A stretch of DNA of 64,000 bases, taken from assembly GCF_051900535.1 (NCBI RefSeq), contig NZ_JBHZGI010000006.1, positions 171,344 to 235,343 on the forward strand, given 5' to 3'. Within the stretch, counting starts at the first letter, position 1, and each line of letters starts with the position of its first letter. A model generated the notes under the pieces. The model did not search any database. It saw nothing but the letters and a program-made list of their open reading frames with translations, and had not been told where the DNA came from. The stretch is from Frateuria_A sp051900535. GTDB taxonomy: Bacteria > Pseudomonadota > Gammaproteobacteria > Xanthomonadales > Rhodanobacteraceae. Made by a program: the position numbers and the translations under genes. Below are positions 9,593 through 20,187 of the stretch, in pieces.

Positions 9593-11725
9593 TCAGACCT
9601 TGGCGAGGATGCGCACGTCGACCGAGCCGCCGGCACGGAACGCAACCGTGCGCGAGCCGATCCGCTCGAAGCCCAGGTCGATGGCGTCGCCACCCACGTC
9701 CAGCCGATGCAGGGTCAGCCGGTCGACGCCATCGGGCAGTTGCGGGCGATCGATGCGCACCTCGCCGCGGCGGCCGTCGACGGTCACGCCCAGGCAGGCC
9801 TGCAGCATCATGAACACCGAACCGGCGGCCCAGGCCTGCGGCAGGCAGGCGACCGGGTAGGCGATCGGCGGCTCGCCCGTGGCGCGCGGGAAGCCGCAGA
9901 ACAGTTCGGGCAGGCGCATGCCGAAGTGCACCGCCGCCTCGAAGGTTTCGCCGAGCAGGCGCACGGCGTCCTCGCGCTCGCCGTAGTGCGCCATGCCGGC
10001 GGCGCACATCGCCACATCGTGCGGCCAGACCGAGCCGTCGTGGTAGGACATCGGATTGAAGCGCGCCTGCTGCATGGCCAGGGTCCGCACGCCCCAGCCG
10101 CTGTCGAAGGGCGCGGTGCGGAACTGGCGGATCACCTTCTTCGCCCGCCACAGCTTGGGCAGGCCGACGTAGAGCAGATGCCCGACGTTGGACGAGCGCA
10201 CGCAGCACAGCTGGCCGTCGCCGTCGCGCGCGATGCCATAGGTGCCCAGCTCCTCGTCCCAGAACAGCTCTTCGACCTTTTTGCGCATGACGAGCGCGCG
10301 GTGGCGCCAGCCGGCCGCCGAATCGTCGTCGCCCCGCCGCTCGGCCAGGCGGGCCATGGCGGTCAGCGCGGCGTACACGTAGCCCTGCACTTCCACCAGC
10401 GCGATCGGCGCCGGCGGGATGCGCCCGTCGGCGTGGAACACCGAGTCCTCGCTGTCCTTCCAGCCCTGGTTGAGCAGGCCGCCCTTCTCACCCTGCGCGT
10501 AGGTAAGGAAGCCGTGCGGGTCGCGATCGCAGGTGCGCTCGATCCAGCCCATCGCGGCGGTGAGCGCAGGCCACAGCTTGTCGACGAAGACGTCGTCGCC
10601 GGTGCGCTCGGCATACGCACCGGCGAGCATCACGTACAGCGGCGTGGTGTCGACCCCACCGTAGTAGCGGCCGAACGGCACCTCGCCCAGGTCGGCCATC
10701 TCGCTCTTGCGCGTCTCGTGCATGATCTTGCCCGGCGCCGAATCGCGGAAGGCCGACGTCTCGTGCGCCTGGTGCTCGGCCAGGTAGCCGAGCACGCCGC
10801 GGGCGAGGCCGGCATCCAGCCACAGCAGCTGCAGCGCGGTGATGATGCCGTCGCGCCCGAACGGCGTGGCGAACCACGGGATGCCGGCGCAGGGATACGG
10901 GCCGGTGGAAAATTCGCTGACCAGCAGCGCGATGTCCGCGCGCGAGCGCTCGAGCCATGCGTTGAACAGGCGCGCATTGCTGCGTGGGCGCGCGCCGTGG
11001 TTGAGGCGCCGGCGCATGGCGCGGCGCGCCTTCGCGGCGGCGGCGCGAAAGCGCTGGCGGCTGGGTTCGGCGTCCTCCGGGCCTATCTCCACGTAGAGCT
11101 CGGTGTTGCTCAGCCGCGGCAGCGTCAGGGAGAGTTCGGCCGACTCGCCATCCATGCGATCGGGCGTGGCCGAAAAGCAAATCACCGAGCAACGCGTGAC
11201 GCCATCGAGGCCGTCGTAGCGCAGCGCCACCGAAGCGTCCCCCACCTTGGGCGCATGCAGCACGCCCCGCTTCCTGCGGGGCGTTCCGCGCACTTCGAAG
11301 ATGTCGCGGAAGTCCGCCGCGAAGTGCAGCGTCAGGGTCACCTGCACCTCGGTGTCGTCGTAGTTGACGCAGGAGATGCGCTCGTACATGCGCGCGCCCC
11401 ACAGGAAGCGCGTGCGCTGCAGATGGATCACCCCCTGCGGCGTGGCGCGCTCGCCCATCGGCGGCAGCGGCTTGTTGGAAAGGTTGGCGGTGAACAGCAC
11501 GTTGTCGTGGGCGATCGCCGCGCTGAGCAGCGAGGGCGGCTTGCCGCCCAGGTCCAGCGTGAAGGCGGACAGCATGCGGGTGTCGTTGTGGAAAAGTCCG
11601 CTGGAGTCGCCGCGGATGTCGCCATAGGCATCGCAGACGACGAAGGTGTCGCCGGACTTGAGCGAGTATTGCCCGCGCGAGGTGCCGGCCGAAGGGGTTT
11701 CGTCGTCTTGCGTCGCTTCACTCAT
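9593..11725 (-). CDS. Glycogen-debranching-type amylo-alpha-1,6-glucosidase
   Basis: The 710-residue protein has the N-terminal domain of bacterial GDE proteins (YSLKSGDTFVVCDAYGDIRG, then the FHNDTRMLSAFTL region) followed by an (alpha/alpha)6 barrel with PCAGIPWFATPFGRDGIITALQ and SYHDGSVWPHDVA, typical of glucoamylase-like glycoside hydrolases. It is predicted to cleave alpha-1,6 or related linkages in a glucan in the cytoplasm; no signal peptide is seen. The ATG at 11725 overlaps the stop of the glycosyltransferase gene (11722), so the two are translationally coupled and probably act on the same glucan. Substrate specificity is not decided by the sequence. Confidence 0.87.
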   Translation of the reverse strand: MSEATQDDETPSAGTSRGQYSLKSGDTFVVCDAYGDIRGDSSGLFHNDTRMLSAFTLDLGGKPPSLLSAAIAHDNVLFTANLSNKPLPPMGERATPQGVIHLQRTRFLWGARMYERISCVNYDDTEVQVTLTLHFAADFRDIFEVRGTPRRKRGVLHAPKVGDASVALRYDGLDGVTRCSVICFSATPDRMDGESAELSLTLPRLSNTELYVEIGPEDAEPSRQRFRAAAAKARRAMRRRLNHGARPRSNARLFNAWLERSRADIALLVSEFSTGPYPCAGIPWFATPFGRDGIITALQLLWLDAGLARGVLGYLAEHQAHETSAFRDSAPGKIMHETRKSEMADLGEVPFGRYYGGVDTTPLYVMLAGAYAERTGDDVFVDKLWPALTAAMGWIERTCDRDPHGFLTYAQGEKGGLLNQGWKDSEDSVFHADGRIPPAPIALVEVQGYVYAALTAMARLAERRGDDDSAAGWRHRALVMRKKVEELFWDEELGTYGIARDGDGQLCCVRSSNVGHLLYVGLPKLWRAKKVIRQFRTAPFDSGWGVRTLAMQQARFNPMSYHDGSVWPHDVAMCAAGMAHYGEREDAVRLLGETFEAAVHFGMRLPELFCGFPRATGEPPIAYPVACLPQAWAAGSVFMMLQACLGVTVDGRRGEVRIDRPQLPDGVDRLTLHRLDVGGDAIDLGFERIGSRTVAFRAGGSVDVRILAKV

Positions 11726-12798
11726 CGTGCCGCCTCCCAGGCCACCGGCCACGCCGGCAGCGCCGGGGCGACACGGCAGCGTCGTTCGTAAAGGTCCACG
11801 TAGTTGCTTGCCATGATCTCGGCGGAGAAACGCCGCTCGAAGCTGGCGCGCACCTGCCGCCGGTCGATCTGCTGCAACCGGCGCACGGCGTCCACGGCTT
11901 CGCATTCGCTGTCGACGATGAAGCCGTTGACGCCCTCGTCGATCACCTCGGGCACCGAACCGCAATTCCACGCGATCACCGGCGTGCTGCAGGCCATCGC
12001 CTCGATCATCACCAGGCCGAACGGCTCGGGCCAATCGATCGGGAACAGCAGCGCGGCGGCGTTGCCCAGGAAAGCTTCCTTGTCGCCATCGCCGATTTCC
12101 CCGATGAACTCCACCAGCGGATCGTCCAGCAGCGGCTGGATTTCCTCGTGGAAATAGGCGCGGTCGGCCAGGTCGACCTTGGCCGCGATCTTCAGCGGCA
12201 TGCCGCTGGCGCGGGCGATCGCGATGGCGCGGTCGGGCCGCTTCTCCGGCGAGATGCGGCCGAGGAAGGCAAGATAGCCGCCCGTCGGATTCGGGTGCGG
12301 GCGATGCAGGTGTTCGGGCATGCCGTGCGGCACGGTGCCGGCCCAGTTGGCGAAGTGCAGCGGCTGGCGCTGGTGGTGCGAGATCGACACCAGCGGGTAC
12401 CGCGGCCAGCGACGGTACACCTCGGCCAGGTCCTTCAGGTCCAGCCGGCCGTGCAGCGTGGTCAGCGTGCGCCCGGCGCAATCCTCGAACATGGGAAAAT
12501 GCAGCATGTCGACGTGGAAGTGCAGCACGTCGAATTCGTCGGCCCGCCGGCGCACCTCCTGCAGCATCGACAGGTGCGCGGCCAGTTCCGACTTGAGCAT
12601 GGTGGGATCGAGCCGGATCGCCTGGTCGCGCACCGCCACCAGTTCCGCGCGGGTACAGGCATCGGCGCTGGCGAACAGGGTGACGTCGTGGCCCAGTTCG
12701 ACCAGCGTGTCGGTGAGCCAGGAGACGATGCGTTCGGTGCCGCCGTAGAGGCGGGGCGGGACCGATTCGCAGAGTGGAGTGATCTGGGCGATGCGCAT
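11722..12798 (-). CDS. Glycosyltransferase family 4
   Basis: A 358-residue GT-B fold transferase. The N-terminal MRIAQITPLCESVPPRLYGGTERIV is the typical acceptor-domain start with the glycine-rich loop. The donor-domain signature reads FPIDWPEPFGLVMIEAMACSTPVIAW near residue 265, with the EPFGLVMIEA Glu pair. FLGRISPEKRPDRAI marks the domain linker. It is coupled to the debranching enzyme, which suggests a synthesis/turnover pair for an intracellular alpha-glucan. The region upstream (12799-12948) is shared with the divergent uup gene. Confidence 0.85.
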   Translation of the reverse strand: MRIAQITPLCESVPPRLYGGTERIVSWLTDTLVELGHDVTLFASADACTRAELVAVRDQAIRLDPTMLKSELAAHLSMLQEVRRRADEFDVLHFHVDMLHFPMFEDCAGRTLTTLHGRLDLKDLAEVYRRWPRYPLVSISHHQRQPLHFANWAGTVPHGMPEHLHRPHPNPTGGYLAFLGRISPEKRPDRAIAIARASGMPLKIAAKVDLADRAYFHEEIQPLLDDPLVEFIGEIGDGDKEAFLGNAAALLFPIDWPEPFGLVMIEAMACSTPVIAWNCGSVPEVIDEGVNGFIVDSECEAVDAVRRLQQIDRRQVRASFERRFSAEIMASNYVDLYERRCRVAPALPAWPVAWEAAR

Positions 12799-12936
12799 GG
12801 GAATCCTCGGCGTCCGGCCTCCAGGCCGAAGGCGCCATCAACGGGCCTCGTGCACGCCGCATCCGCCGGGCCGTCATTCCTGGGCCGAAGCGTCCAGACC
12901 CTGTCGATCGGGCCCTATCGCCCAGGCCATATCGAT

Positions 12937-12942
12937 TAGAAT
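12937..12942 (+). promoter_or_regulatory. -10 box placed six bases before the uup start
   Basis: TAGAAT is followed by CGGCGG and then the ATG at 12949, the same geometry as at dusB. A leaderless transcript is the simplest reading. No -35 hexamer stands out. Confidence 0.45.
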
Positions 12943-12948
12943 CGGCGG

Positions 12949-14820
12949 ATGTCCCTGATCCAATTGCAGCGCGTCGATTTCAGCATCGGCGGCCCCCTCC
13001 TGCTTGCCGATGTCGACCTGTCGATCGAGCGCGGCGAACGAGTTTGCGTCGTCGGCCGCAATGGCGAGGGGAAGTCCACTCTGATGAAGTTGATCGCCGG
13101 GGAATTGCACCCCGACGACGGTGAAGTGAGGGTGCAGAACGGCATCGTCGTGGCGCGGATGGCGCAGGAGGTGCCGCAATCCACCGCCGGCTCGGTGTTC
13201 GACGTGGTGGCTGAAGGCCTGGGCGACCTGGGCCTGCTGCTGGCGCGTTACCACCATCTGCTGGCCACGGGCGACCTCGATGCGCTCGGCGAGGTGCAGC
13301 ACGAGATCGAAGCGCGCCAGAGCTGGGATCTTGACCGCCGGGTGAACGAAGTACTCGCGCGGCTGGAATTGCCGGGCGAAACCGACTTCGCCGCGCTCTC
13401 CGGCGGCATGAAGCGCCGCGTGCTGCTGGCGCAGGCGCTGGTGCAGAAGCCCGACGTGCTGTTGCTGGATGAGCCGACCAACCACCTGGACATCGAGGCG
13501 ATCGACTGGCTCGAAGGGTTCCTCAAATCCTTCGACGGCTCGATCGTGTTCGTCACCCACGACCGCAGCTTCCTGCGTGCGCTGGCCACGCGCATCGTGG
13601 AGATCGACCGCGGCCAGCTCACCGACTGGCCCGGCGACTACGACAACTACCTGCGGCGGCGCGAGGAACGCCTGCACGCCGAGGCCCAGGCCAACGCACA
13701 CTTCGACCGCAAGCTGGCGCAGGAGGAAGTGTGGATCCGCCAGGGCATCAAGGCCCGGCGCACCCGCAACGAAGGTCGCGTGCGCGCGCTCAAGGCGATG
13801 CGTCGCGAGCGCGCCGAGCGGCGCGAGCTCTCGGGCAACGCGAAGATGACGCTGGCCAGCGCGCAGGCCTCGGGCAAGAAGGTGATCGAGCTCGACCACG
13901 TGCACCAGGCCTACGGCGGTCGCGTGCTGATCGACGATCTCTCGACCACCGTCATGCGCGGCGACCGCATCGGCATCATCGGCCCCAATGGCGCGGGCAA
14001 GAGCACGCTGCTGAAGATCATGCTCGGCGAACTGAAGCCCCAGGGCGGCACGGTGGAGCTCGGCACCGGCATCCAGATCGCGTACTTCGACCAGCATCGC
14101 GTGCAGCTGGACGAGCGGCTCAACGCGCTGGACAACGTGGCCCAGGGCCGCGAGTACATCGAGCTCGGCGGACAGCGCAAGCACGTGATCGGCTACCTGC
14201 AGGATTTCCTGTTTTCCCCCGAACGCGCGCGCGCTCCGATCACCCGCCTCTCCGGCGGCGAGCGCAACCGCCTGCTGCTGGCCAAGCTGTTCGCCCAGCC
14301 GTCCAACCTGCTGGTGATGGACGAACCGACCAACGACCTGGACGTCGAAACGCTGGAGCTGCTCGAAGAGTTGCTGACCGAATACACAGGTACGCTGCTG
14401 CTGGTCTCGCACGATCGCGCGTTCCTGGACAACGTGGTCTCCAGCACGCTGGTGCTCGAGGGCGAGGGCCAGGTCGGCGAATACGTGGGCGGCTACAGCG
14501 ACTGGCTGCGCCAGCGTCCCGCGACCCCGGCACCTTCTTTGGCCAAAAACGCAGCGGCGCCCGCGGCCACTCCCGCCGCCGCGCCCGCGCCGGCAGCCGG
14601 CCGGCGCAAGCTGAGCTTCAAGGACCAGCGTGAGCTGGAGCTGTTGCCGGTGCGCATCGAGCAACTCGAAAACGAAGTCGCCGAGCGCTCGGCTGCCATG
14701 AACGAACCGGCGTTCTTCCAGCAGGACAGCGCCGCCATCGTGCAGGCCAACGAAGCCCTCGCGAAACTTCAGACCGAGCTCGACACCGCCTACGCCCGCT
14801 GGAGCGAGCTCGAAGGCTGA
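12949..14820 (+). CDS. uup: ABC-F family ATPase Uup
   Basis: A 623-residue protein with two ATP-binding cassettes and no membrane segments. The first has Walker A GRNGEGKST (residues 37-45), signature LSGGM and Walker B VLLLDEPTNHLD. The second has GPNGAGKST, LSGGE and LLVMDEPTNDLD. The linker between them is charged and helical. An Ala/Pro-rich stretch leads to the C-terminal coiled-coil arm (about 560-623) that is diagnostic of Uup and binds DNA or the ribosome. ABC-F proteins act on translating ribosomes; Uup affects transposon excision and ribosome function. The Glu in the first Walker A in place of the usual Ala is a small oddity. Confidence 0.93.
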   Translation: MSLIQLQRVDFSIGGPLLLADVDLSIERGERVCVVGRNGEGKSTLMKLIAGELHPDDGEVRVQNGIVVARMAQEVPQSTAGSVFDVVAEGLGDLGLLLARYHHLLATGDLDALGEVQHEIEARQSWDLDRRVNEVLARLELPGETDFAALSGGMKRRVLLAQALVQKPDVLLLDEPTNHLDIEAIDWLEGFLKSFDGSIVFVTHDRSFLRALATRIVEIDRGQLTDWPGDYDNYLRRREERLHAEAQANAHFDRKLAQEEVWIRQGIKARRTRNEGRVRALKAMRRERAERRELSGNAKMTLASAQASGKKVIELDHVHQAYGGRVLIDDLSTTVMRGDRIGIIGPNGAGKSTLLKIMLGELKPQGGTVELGTGIQIAYFDQHRVQLDERLNALDNVAQGREYIELGGQRKHVIGYLQDFLFSPERARAPITRLSGGERNRLLLAKLFAQPSNLLVMDEPTNDLDVETLELLEELLTEYTGTLLLVSHDRAFLDNVVSSTLVLEGEGQVGEYVGGYSDWLRQRPATPAPSLAKNAAAPAATPAAAPAPAAGRRKLSFKDQRELELLPVRIEQLENEVAERSAAMNEPAFFQQDSAAIVQANEALAKLQTELDTAYARWSELEG

Positions 14821-14964
14821 GGTTTCGCTTTGGCACCATCTCCCCTCCGGGCAGCGGGCTGGGTGAAGGGCCGCGCTTGCGGCCCGCAAGGAAGAAGGCA
14901 CAAGCGCGCACCTGTGTGACCGGATGCACGGCGGACGCGCAACAGTGCGCCTTGCGTCGGCGGA

Positions 14965-17703
14965 TCAGCCGGTGTTCTGCAGCCCCTGCGAGACGCCGTT
15001 GACGCAGGCGACCAGCGCGCGCAGCACAGCGTCGTCTTCGCTGCCGCCGGCGCGCCAGCGCGCGAGCAGGTCGACGGTGAGCAGGCTCATGGGGTCGACG
15101 TACGGATTGCGCAGGCGGATCGAGACCGCCAGGCGCGGGTTGTCGGACAGCAGCCCATCGCCGCCCTTGAGCTTGAGCAGCCACTGACGGGTGCGCTCGA
15201 ATTCCTCGCCGATCATCGCGAAGAACGGCGCGTGCAGGTCGCCGGCCAGCCGCGAGAACGCCTCGGCGATGTCGAGGTCGCACTTGGCCAGCACCATCGC
15301 CACGTCGTCCAGCGCGTTGGCGAAGAACGGCCAGTCGCGCGCCATCTCCGCCATCGCCTGCTCGCCGAACGCGGCGGCGCCCTGCTCCAGTGCGGTGCCC
15401 AGCCCGTACCAGCCGGTGATGATCGAGCGGCACTGGGTCCAGGCGAACACCCAGGGGATCGCGCGCAGGTCCTGCACGCCACGCATGCTGCGGCGGCTGG
15501 CCGGACGCGAACCCAGGGTCATGCGCTCGACGACGTCGATCGGCGTGGCGGTACGGAAGTAGTCGACGAAGCCCTCGCGCTCCACCAGTGCCCGGTAGTG
15601 CCGGCGGCTGTGCGCGGCAAGCGCTTCCATCCGCTCGCGCCAGTCCGCCTCGCGCGACTCCTGCGCGCGCGGGCGCAACGAGGCCCGCAACACGGCGCTG
15701 ACGGTCTGCTCCAGGTTGCGCAGCGCCAGCGCGCGGATGCCGTACTTGCGATGGATCACTTCGCCCTGTTCGGTCACCCGCAGCACTCCGGCGACCGAGC
15801 CGCGCGGCGAGGACATCAGCGCGGGCGCGATACGCGAGCCGCCGCGGCTGGCCGAGCCGCCGCGGCCGTGGAAGAAGGCCAGGTGGATGCCGGCTTCCTT
15901 CGCCACTTCGAGCAATTCGGCTTGCGCGCGTTGCAGGGCCCAGCGCGAGGCGAGCGTGCCGCCGTCCTTGCCGCTGTCGGAATAGCCGAGCATGACCCAC
16001 TGGCGATCGCCGCGGGCGCGCAGGTGGGCGCGGTAGACGGGATCGGCGAGCAGCGCGCGCAGCGTGGCGGGGGCGTGCTTGAGGTCGTCGACGGTTTCGA
16101 ACAGCGGCGCGATGTCCAGCGGTACCGCCGTATCGTTTTGCCCGCCGGACACCGGCTGCGCGCGGGCAGGTTCGATCAGGCCGCCGTAGCGCGCCAGCGC
16201 GAGCACCGCCAGGACATCGGCCGCGGAGCGCGCCATGCTTATGATGTATAGCCCGATCGCCTCGCTGCCGTAGCGGCGGCGGGCGTCGCCCAGCGTGGCG
16301 AACACGTCGTACAGCGTGGTCACCGTCCCGGCATGGCTGAGGGCGAAGCGTTCCTGGCCGGCGGCATGGGCGCTCAGCTCGCGCGCTCGATCCGCCGCCG
16401 ACCGACTCGCCCAGTCGGCATCGTCGAGCAACGCGGCCAGCGCGTCGTCGTGTACGCGCGAGTCCTGCCGCACATCGAGCCGCGCGAGGTGGAAGCCGAA
16501 GGTACGCACGCGCCAGATCAACCGGCGCACGGCATAGGCGCCGGCATGCAGGCCGCAGTGGTCGAGCAGGCTGTGGTCGATCAATTGCAGGTCGTCCAGC
16601 AACTCGGCCGCGGATGCATAACCCTCCGCGCCGTTGTCGCCGGTCGCTTCCAGCCGGGCACCGATCAGCGTGAGCAGACAGCGGTAAGGCATGTCCGCAT
16701 GGCGCGGGCGGATGCGGGCGGCGGCCTGCGGAAAGCGGCCACGGTAATCGTCCAGGCGCGCGGTGAGCGCGGGGTCGACCACCACCCGCCCGGCGGTCTG
16801 GCTGAGCAACCGCGCCAGGCTCGCGACGTCGGCGACGTAGCGCTCCAGCACATGCGCGCGCTGGGTCGCCAGCGCCGCCGCGATGGTGTCGGCGCCCACG
16901 TTCGGGTTGCCGTCCATGTCGCCGCCGACCCAGCTGGCGAAGCCCAGCAGCCGCGGCAGCGGCATGGTCACGCCATAGACCGCCTGCAGGGCGCCCGCCA
17001 GCGATTCGTACAGCGCCGGCACGATGCGATAGATCGGGTTGGAGAGGTAAAAGCCCACGTGGTCGTGTTCGTCCTGCACGGTGGGACGCACCGGCGACGC
17101 TTCGGCCGTCTGCCAGCCGGTGGACAGCGCCATGTAGATGCGGTCCTGGTCCTCGGCGCGCTCCTGCGGCGTGCGGCCCGGGTCGAATCCGTCGACCAGC
17201 GCGCGAACGATCGCCTGTTCTTTCTCCAGCAGCGAGCGGCGCATCGCCTCGGTCGGATGCGCCGTGAACACCGGCTCGATCCACAGCCGCTCGAGCCAGC
17301 CCAGCAATTCCTCCGCGGTGACGCCTTCGCGCTTGAGGCGGCCCAGCACGTCCAGCAGCGATTCGGGTTGCGCCGCGCCGCCCTCGCGCTGGTAGTCGCG
17401 ACGGCGGCGGATGCGGTGCACGCGCTCGGCGATGTTGACTGCCTGGAAGTAGGTGGCGAAGGCGCGCGCCAGCGCTTCGGCCTGGTCGGTGTCCAGGCCC
17501 TCGAGCGCGTGCGCCAGCGTGCCTACCGGGTCACCTTCGCGACGGCGATGGATGGCAGCCTGGCGCACGGCTTCCACCCGCCCGAAGAAGCCCTCGCCTC
17601 CCTGCTCGGCAAGCATCAGGCCGACCAGGTGGCCGAGCCGGCCGACGTCCTCGCGCAGAGGGGCGTCGGGCGGCAGGTAGTCGGTGTCGCGGCTGGCTTC
17701 CAT
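14965..17703 (-). CDS. ppc: Phosphoenolpyruvate carboxylase
   Basis: Anaplerotic enzyme that makes oxaloacetate from PEP and bicarbonate. The length of 912 residues is normal. The active-site His is in FTAHPTEAMRRS near residue 145 and the glycine-rich loop is FHGRGGSASRGG near residue 620. YSDSGKDGG and the C-terminal SVSIRLRNPYVDPMS region, ending in NTG, are also present. The ribosome binding sequence GAGGAGC lies seven bases before the ATG. It is divergent from ahcY. Between it and uup (14821-14964) there is only a GC hairpin GGGCCGC-GCTT-GCGGCCC at 14868-14885. Confidence 0.96.
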   Translation of the reverse strand: MEASRDTDYLPPDAPLREDVGRLGHLVGLMLAEQGGEGFFGRVEAVRQAAIHRRREGDPVGTLAHALEGLDTDQAEALARAFATYFQAVNIAERVHRIRRRRDYQREGGAAQPESLLDVLGRLKREGVTAEELLGWLERLWIEPVFTAHPTEAMRRSLLEKEQAIVRALVDGFDPGRTPQERAEDQDRIYMALSTGWQTAEASPVRPTVQDEHDHVGFYLSNPIYRIVPALYESLAGALQAVYGVTMPLPRLLGFASWVGGDMDGNPNVGADTIAAALATQRAHVLERYVADVASLARLLSQTAGRVVVDPALTARLDDYRGRFPQAAARIRPRHADMPYRCLLTLIGARLEATGDNGAEGYASAAELLDDLQLIDHSLLDHCGLHAGAYAVRRLIWRVRTFGFHLARLDVRQDSRVHDDALAALLDDADWASRSAADRARELSAHAAGQERFALSHAGTVTTLYDVFATLGDARRRYGSEAIGLYIISMARSAADVLAVLALARYGGLIEPARAQPVSGGQNDTAVPLDIAPLFETVDDLKHAPATLRALLADPVYRAHLRARGDRQWVMLGYSDSGKDGGTLASRWALQRAQAELLEVAKEAGIHLAFFHGRGGSASRGGSRIAPALMSSPRGSVAGVLRVTEQGEVIHRKYGIRALALRNLEQTVSAVLRASLRPRAQESREADWRERMEALAAHSRRHYRALVEREGFVDYFRTATPIDVVERMTLGSRPASRRSMRGVQDLRAIPWVFAWTQCRSIITGWYGLGTALEQGAAAFGEQAMAEMARDWPFFANALDDVAMVLAKCDLDIAEAFSRLAGDLHAPFFAMIGEEFERTRQWLLKLKGGDGLLSDNPRLAVSIRLRNPYVDPMSLLTVDLLARWRAGGSEDDAVLRALVACVNGVSQGLQNTG

Positions 17704-17810
17704 GGGCGGCTCCTCGAGGGTTCCCCAAGACTAGCGAATCGGCCGCCAAGCTCTTGTCGGAGTGCACCTGAGCGCGACCGCCATGCCTTCCGGCCGCGCA
17801 CAGGCGCGCT

Positions 17811-17840
17811 TCTACAGAGAGATCGTGCGGACGGTATAAT
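17811..17840 (+). promoter_or_regulatory. ahcY promoter
   Basis: TATAAT at 17835-17840 is a perfect -10 box. TCTACA (17811-17816) is a 4-of-6 match to the -35 consensus with an 18-base spacer. Transcription would begin near 17847, just before the SAH riboswitch. Confidence 0.7.
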
Positions 17841-17855
17841 GGTCGCCTTTCGTGC

Positions 17856-17926
17856 CCACCGAGGGGCGCTGCGACCGTCGTGGGACGGCCAGGCTCGGCG
17901 GACATGTGCAGCAACGGCGCTCACCC
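17856..17926 (+). ncRNA. SAH riboswitch upstream of ahcY
   Basis: The 5' leader matches the SAH aptamer in sequence and layout. Helix P1 is CCGAG (17859-17863) pairing with CTCGG (17894-17898). The conserved GGGCGCTGCGACC follows P1. A P2 hairpin pairs CCGTC with GACGG. The pseudoknot strand AACGGCGCTCACC (17913-17925) can pair through GCGCT with the GGCGC of the first strand. In this class SAH binding exposes the start and turns on ahcY, which suits the gene's role in removing SAH. The aptamer lies between the TATAAT promoter and the ahcY ribosome binding site. Confidence 0.93.
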
Positions 17927-17979
17927 ATGCGGACCTTCGCCCGCAGTGGCAAAGGTTCCCCAAAGAACCGGAGACAAGC

Positions 17980-19419
<1,440 letters not shown>

Positions 19420-19441
19420 GCGATCGGCAGTTCTGCAGAGG

Positions 19442-19472
19442 AAAGGGCCGCAGCGATGCGGCCCTTTTTCTT
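19442..19472 (+). terminator. ahcY intrinsic terminator
   Basis: AAGGGCCGC pairs with GCGGCCCTT around a short loop, followed by TTTTTC, 22 bases after the ahcY stop. Confidence 0.9.
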
Positions 19473-19580
19473 TCCCCCATCCAATCTTGCCGCCCGCTAC
19501 GCCCCCGCCAGTGCGAGAAGATCGGACGCGGACACCGGACCCGCAGCGCCGGGGTAGGCCCGAGTCTGAGTTGAACAGGC

Positions 19581-20003
19581 TCAGCTGCCGGTGAGCCTGG
19601 CCCGGATGCGTTCGCGGATGACCCGGGTTTCCGGCGTCTGCACCGCCTCGAACTCCGCCATGCCCATCAGCGGCCGGATCTCGGTCTCGCTTCGTCCCGC
19701 CGCGCAATGGGGCGCACGCATCACCCAGGCCATCGCCTCGTCCATGTCCTCGACCTCCAGGATCATGAAACCGGCGACCAGCTCCTTGGTTTCGGCGAAC
19801 GGGCCGTCGATGACGGTACGGCTCCCGCCATCGGACACGACACGCTTGCCGCTCGCGGAGGGCGTAAGGCCACCGAGGGCGACCAGGACGCCGGCGTCGA
19901 TCAGCTCCTCGTTGAACCGGCTCATCGCCTCGAGCGCCTCCGGATCGATACCCGCGCCATTTTCGGTGCCATCGGTCGCCTTCCCTATCACCATCACGCG
20001 CAT
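19581..20003 (-). CDS. YCII-related domain protein
   Basis: A 140-residue dimeric alpha/beta barrel protein of the YCII/DGPF family. It begins MRVMVIGKATDGTENGAG and shows the DGPFAETKELVAGFMILEVEDMDEAMAWV segment, in which DGPF-xETKE is the family hallmark. These proteins often sit beside ECF sigma factors of the RpoE42 type, but none is next to it here. The start at 20003 is chosen over one six codons upstream because GGAGGA lies nine bases before it. Function is unknown; a small-molecule or antioxidant role is only a guess. Confidence 0.85.
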   Translation of the reverse strand: MRVMVIGKATDGTENGAGIDPEALEAMSRFNEELIDAGVLVALGGLTPSASGKRVVSDGGSRTVIDGPFAETKELVAGFMILEVEDMDEAMAWVMRAPHCAAGRSETEIRPLMGMAEFEAVQTPETRVIRERIRARLTGS

Positions 20004-20187
20004 GGTCTGTCTCCTCCGCACCGGATCGTCCGGCCTATGGGGGAACGACGAACGGGGGCATCGGAATTCGACGTGCGCGATCGCCTGGCACGACCAGAGC
20101 TAGGCGTGATCACCCACTGGCGTGGGTGCATCCCGAGCAGGACAGGCTAGCCTGGGGCAACGACCGATGGGACCGACCGGCGCTGGA

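Noticed and set aside
14618..17284. A second long minus-strand frame overlapping ppc and the end of uup
   Set aside because: It is a shifted frame of ppc with an Arg/Ala/Gly-rich product; the true frame has all PEP carboxylase motifs.
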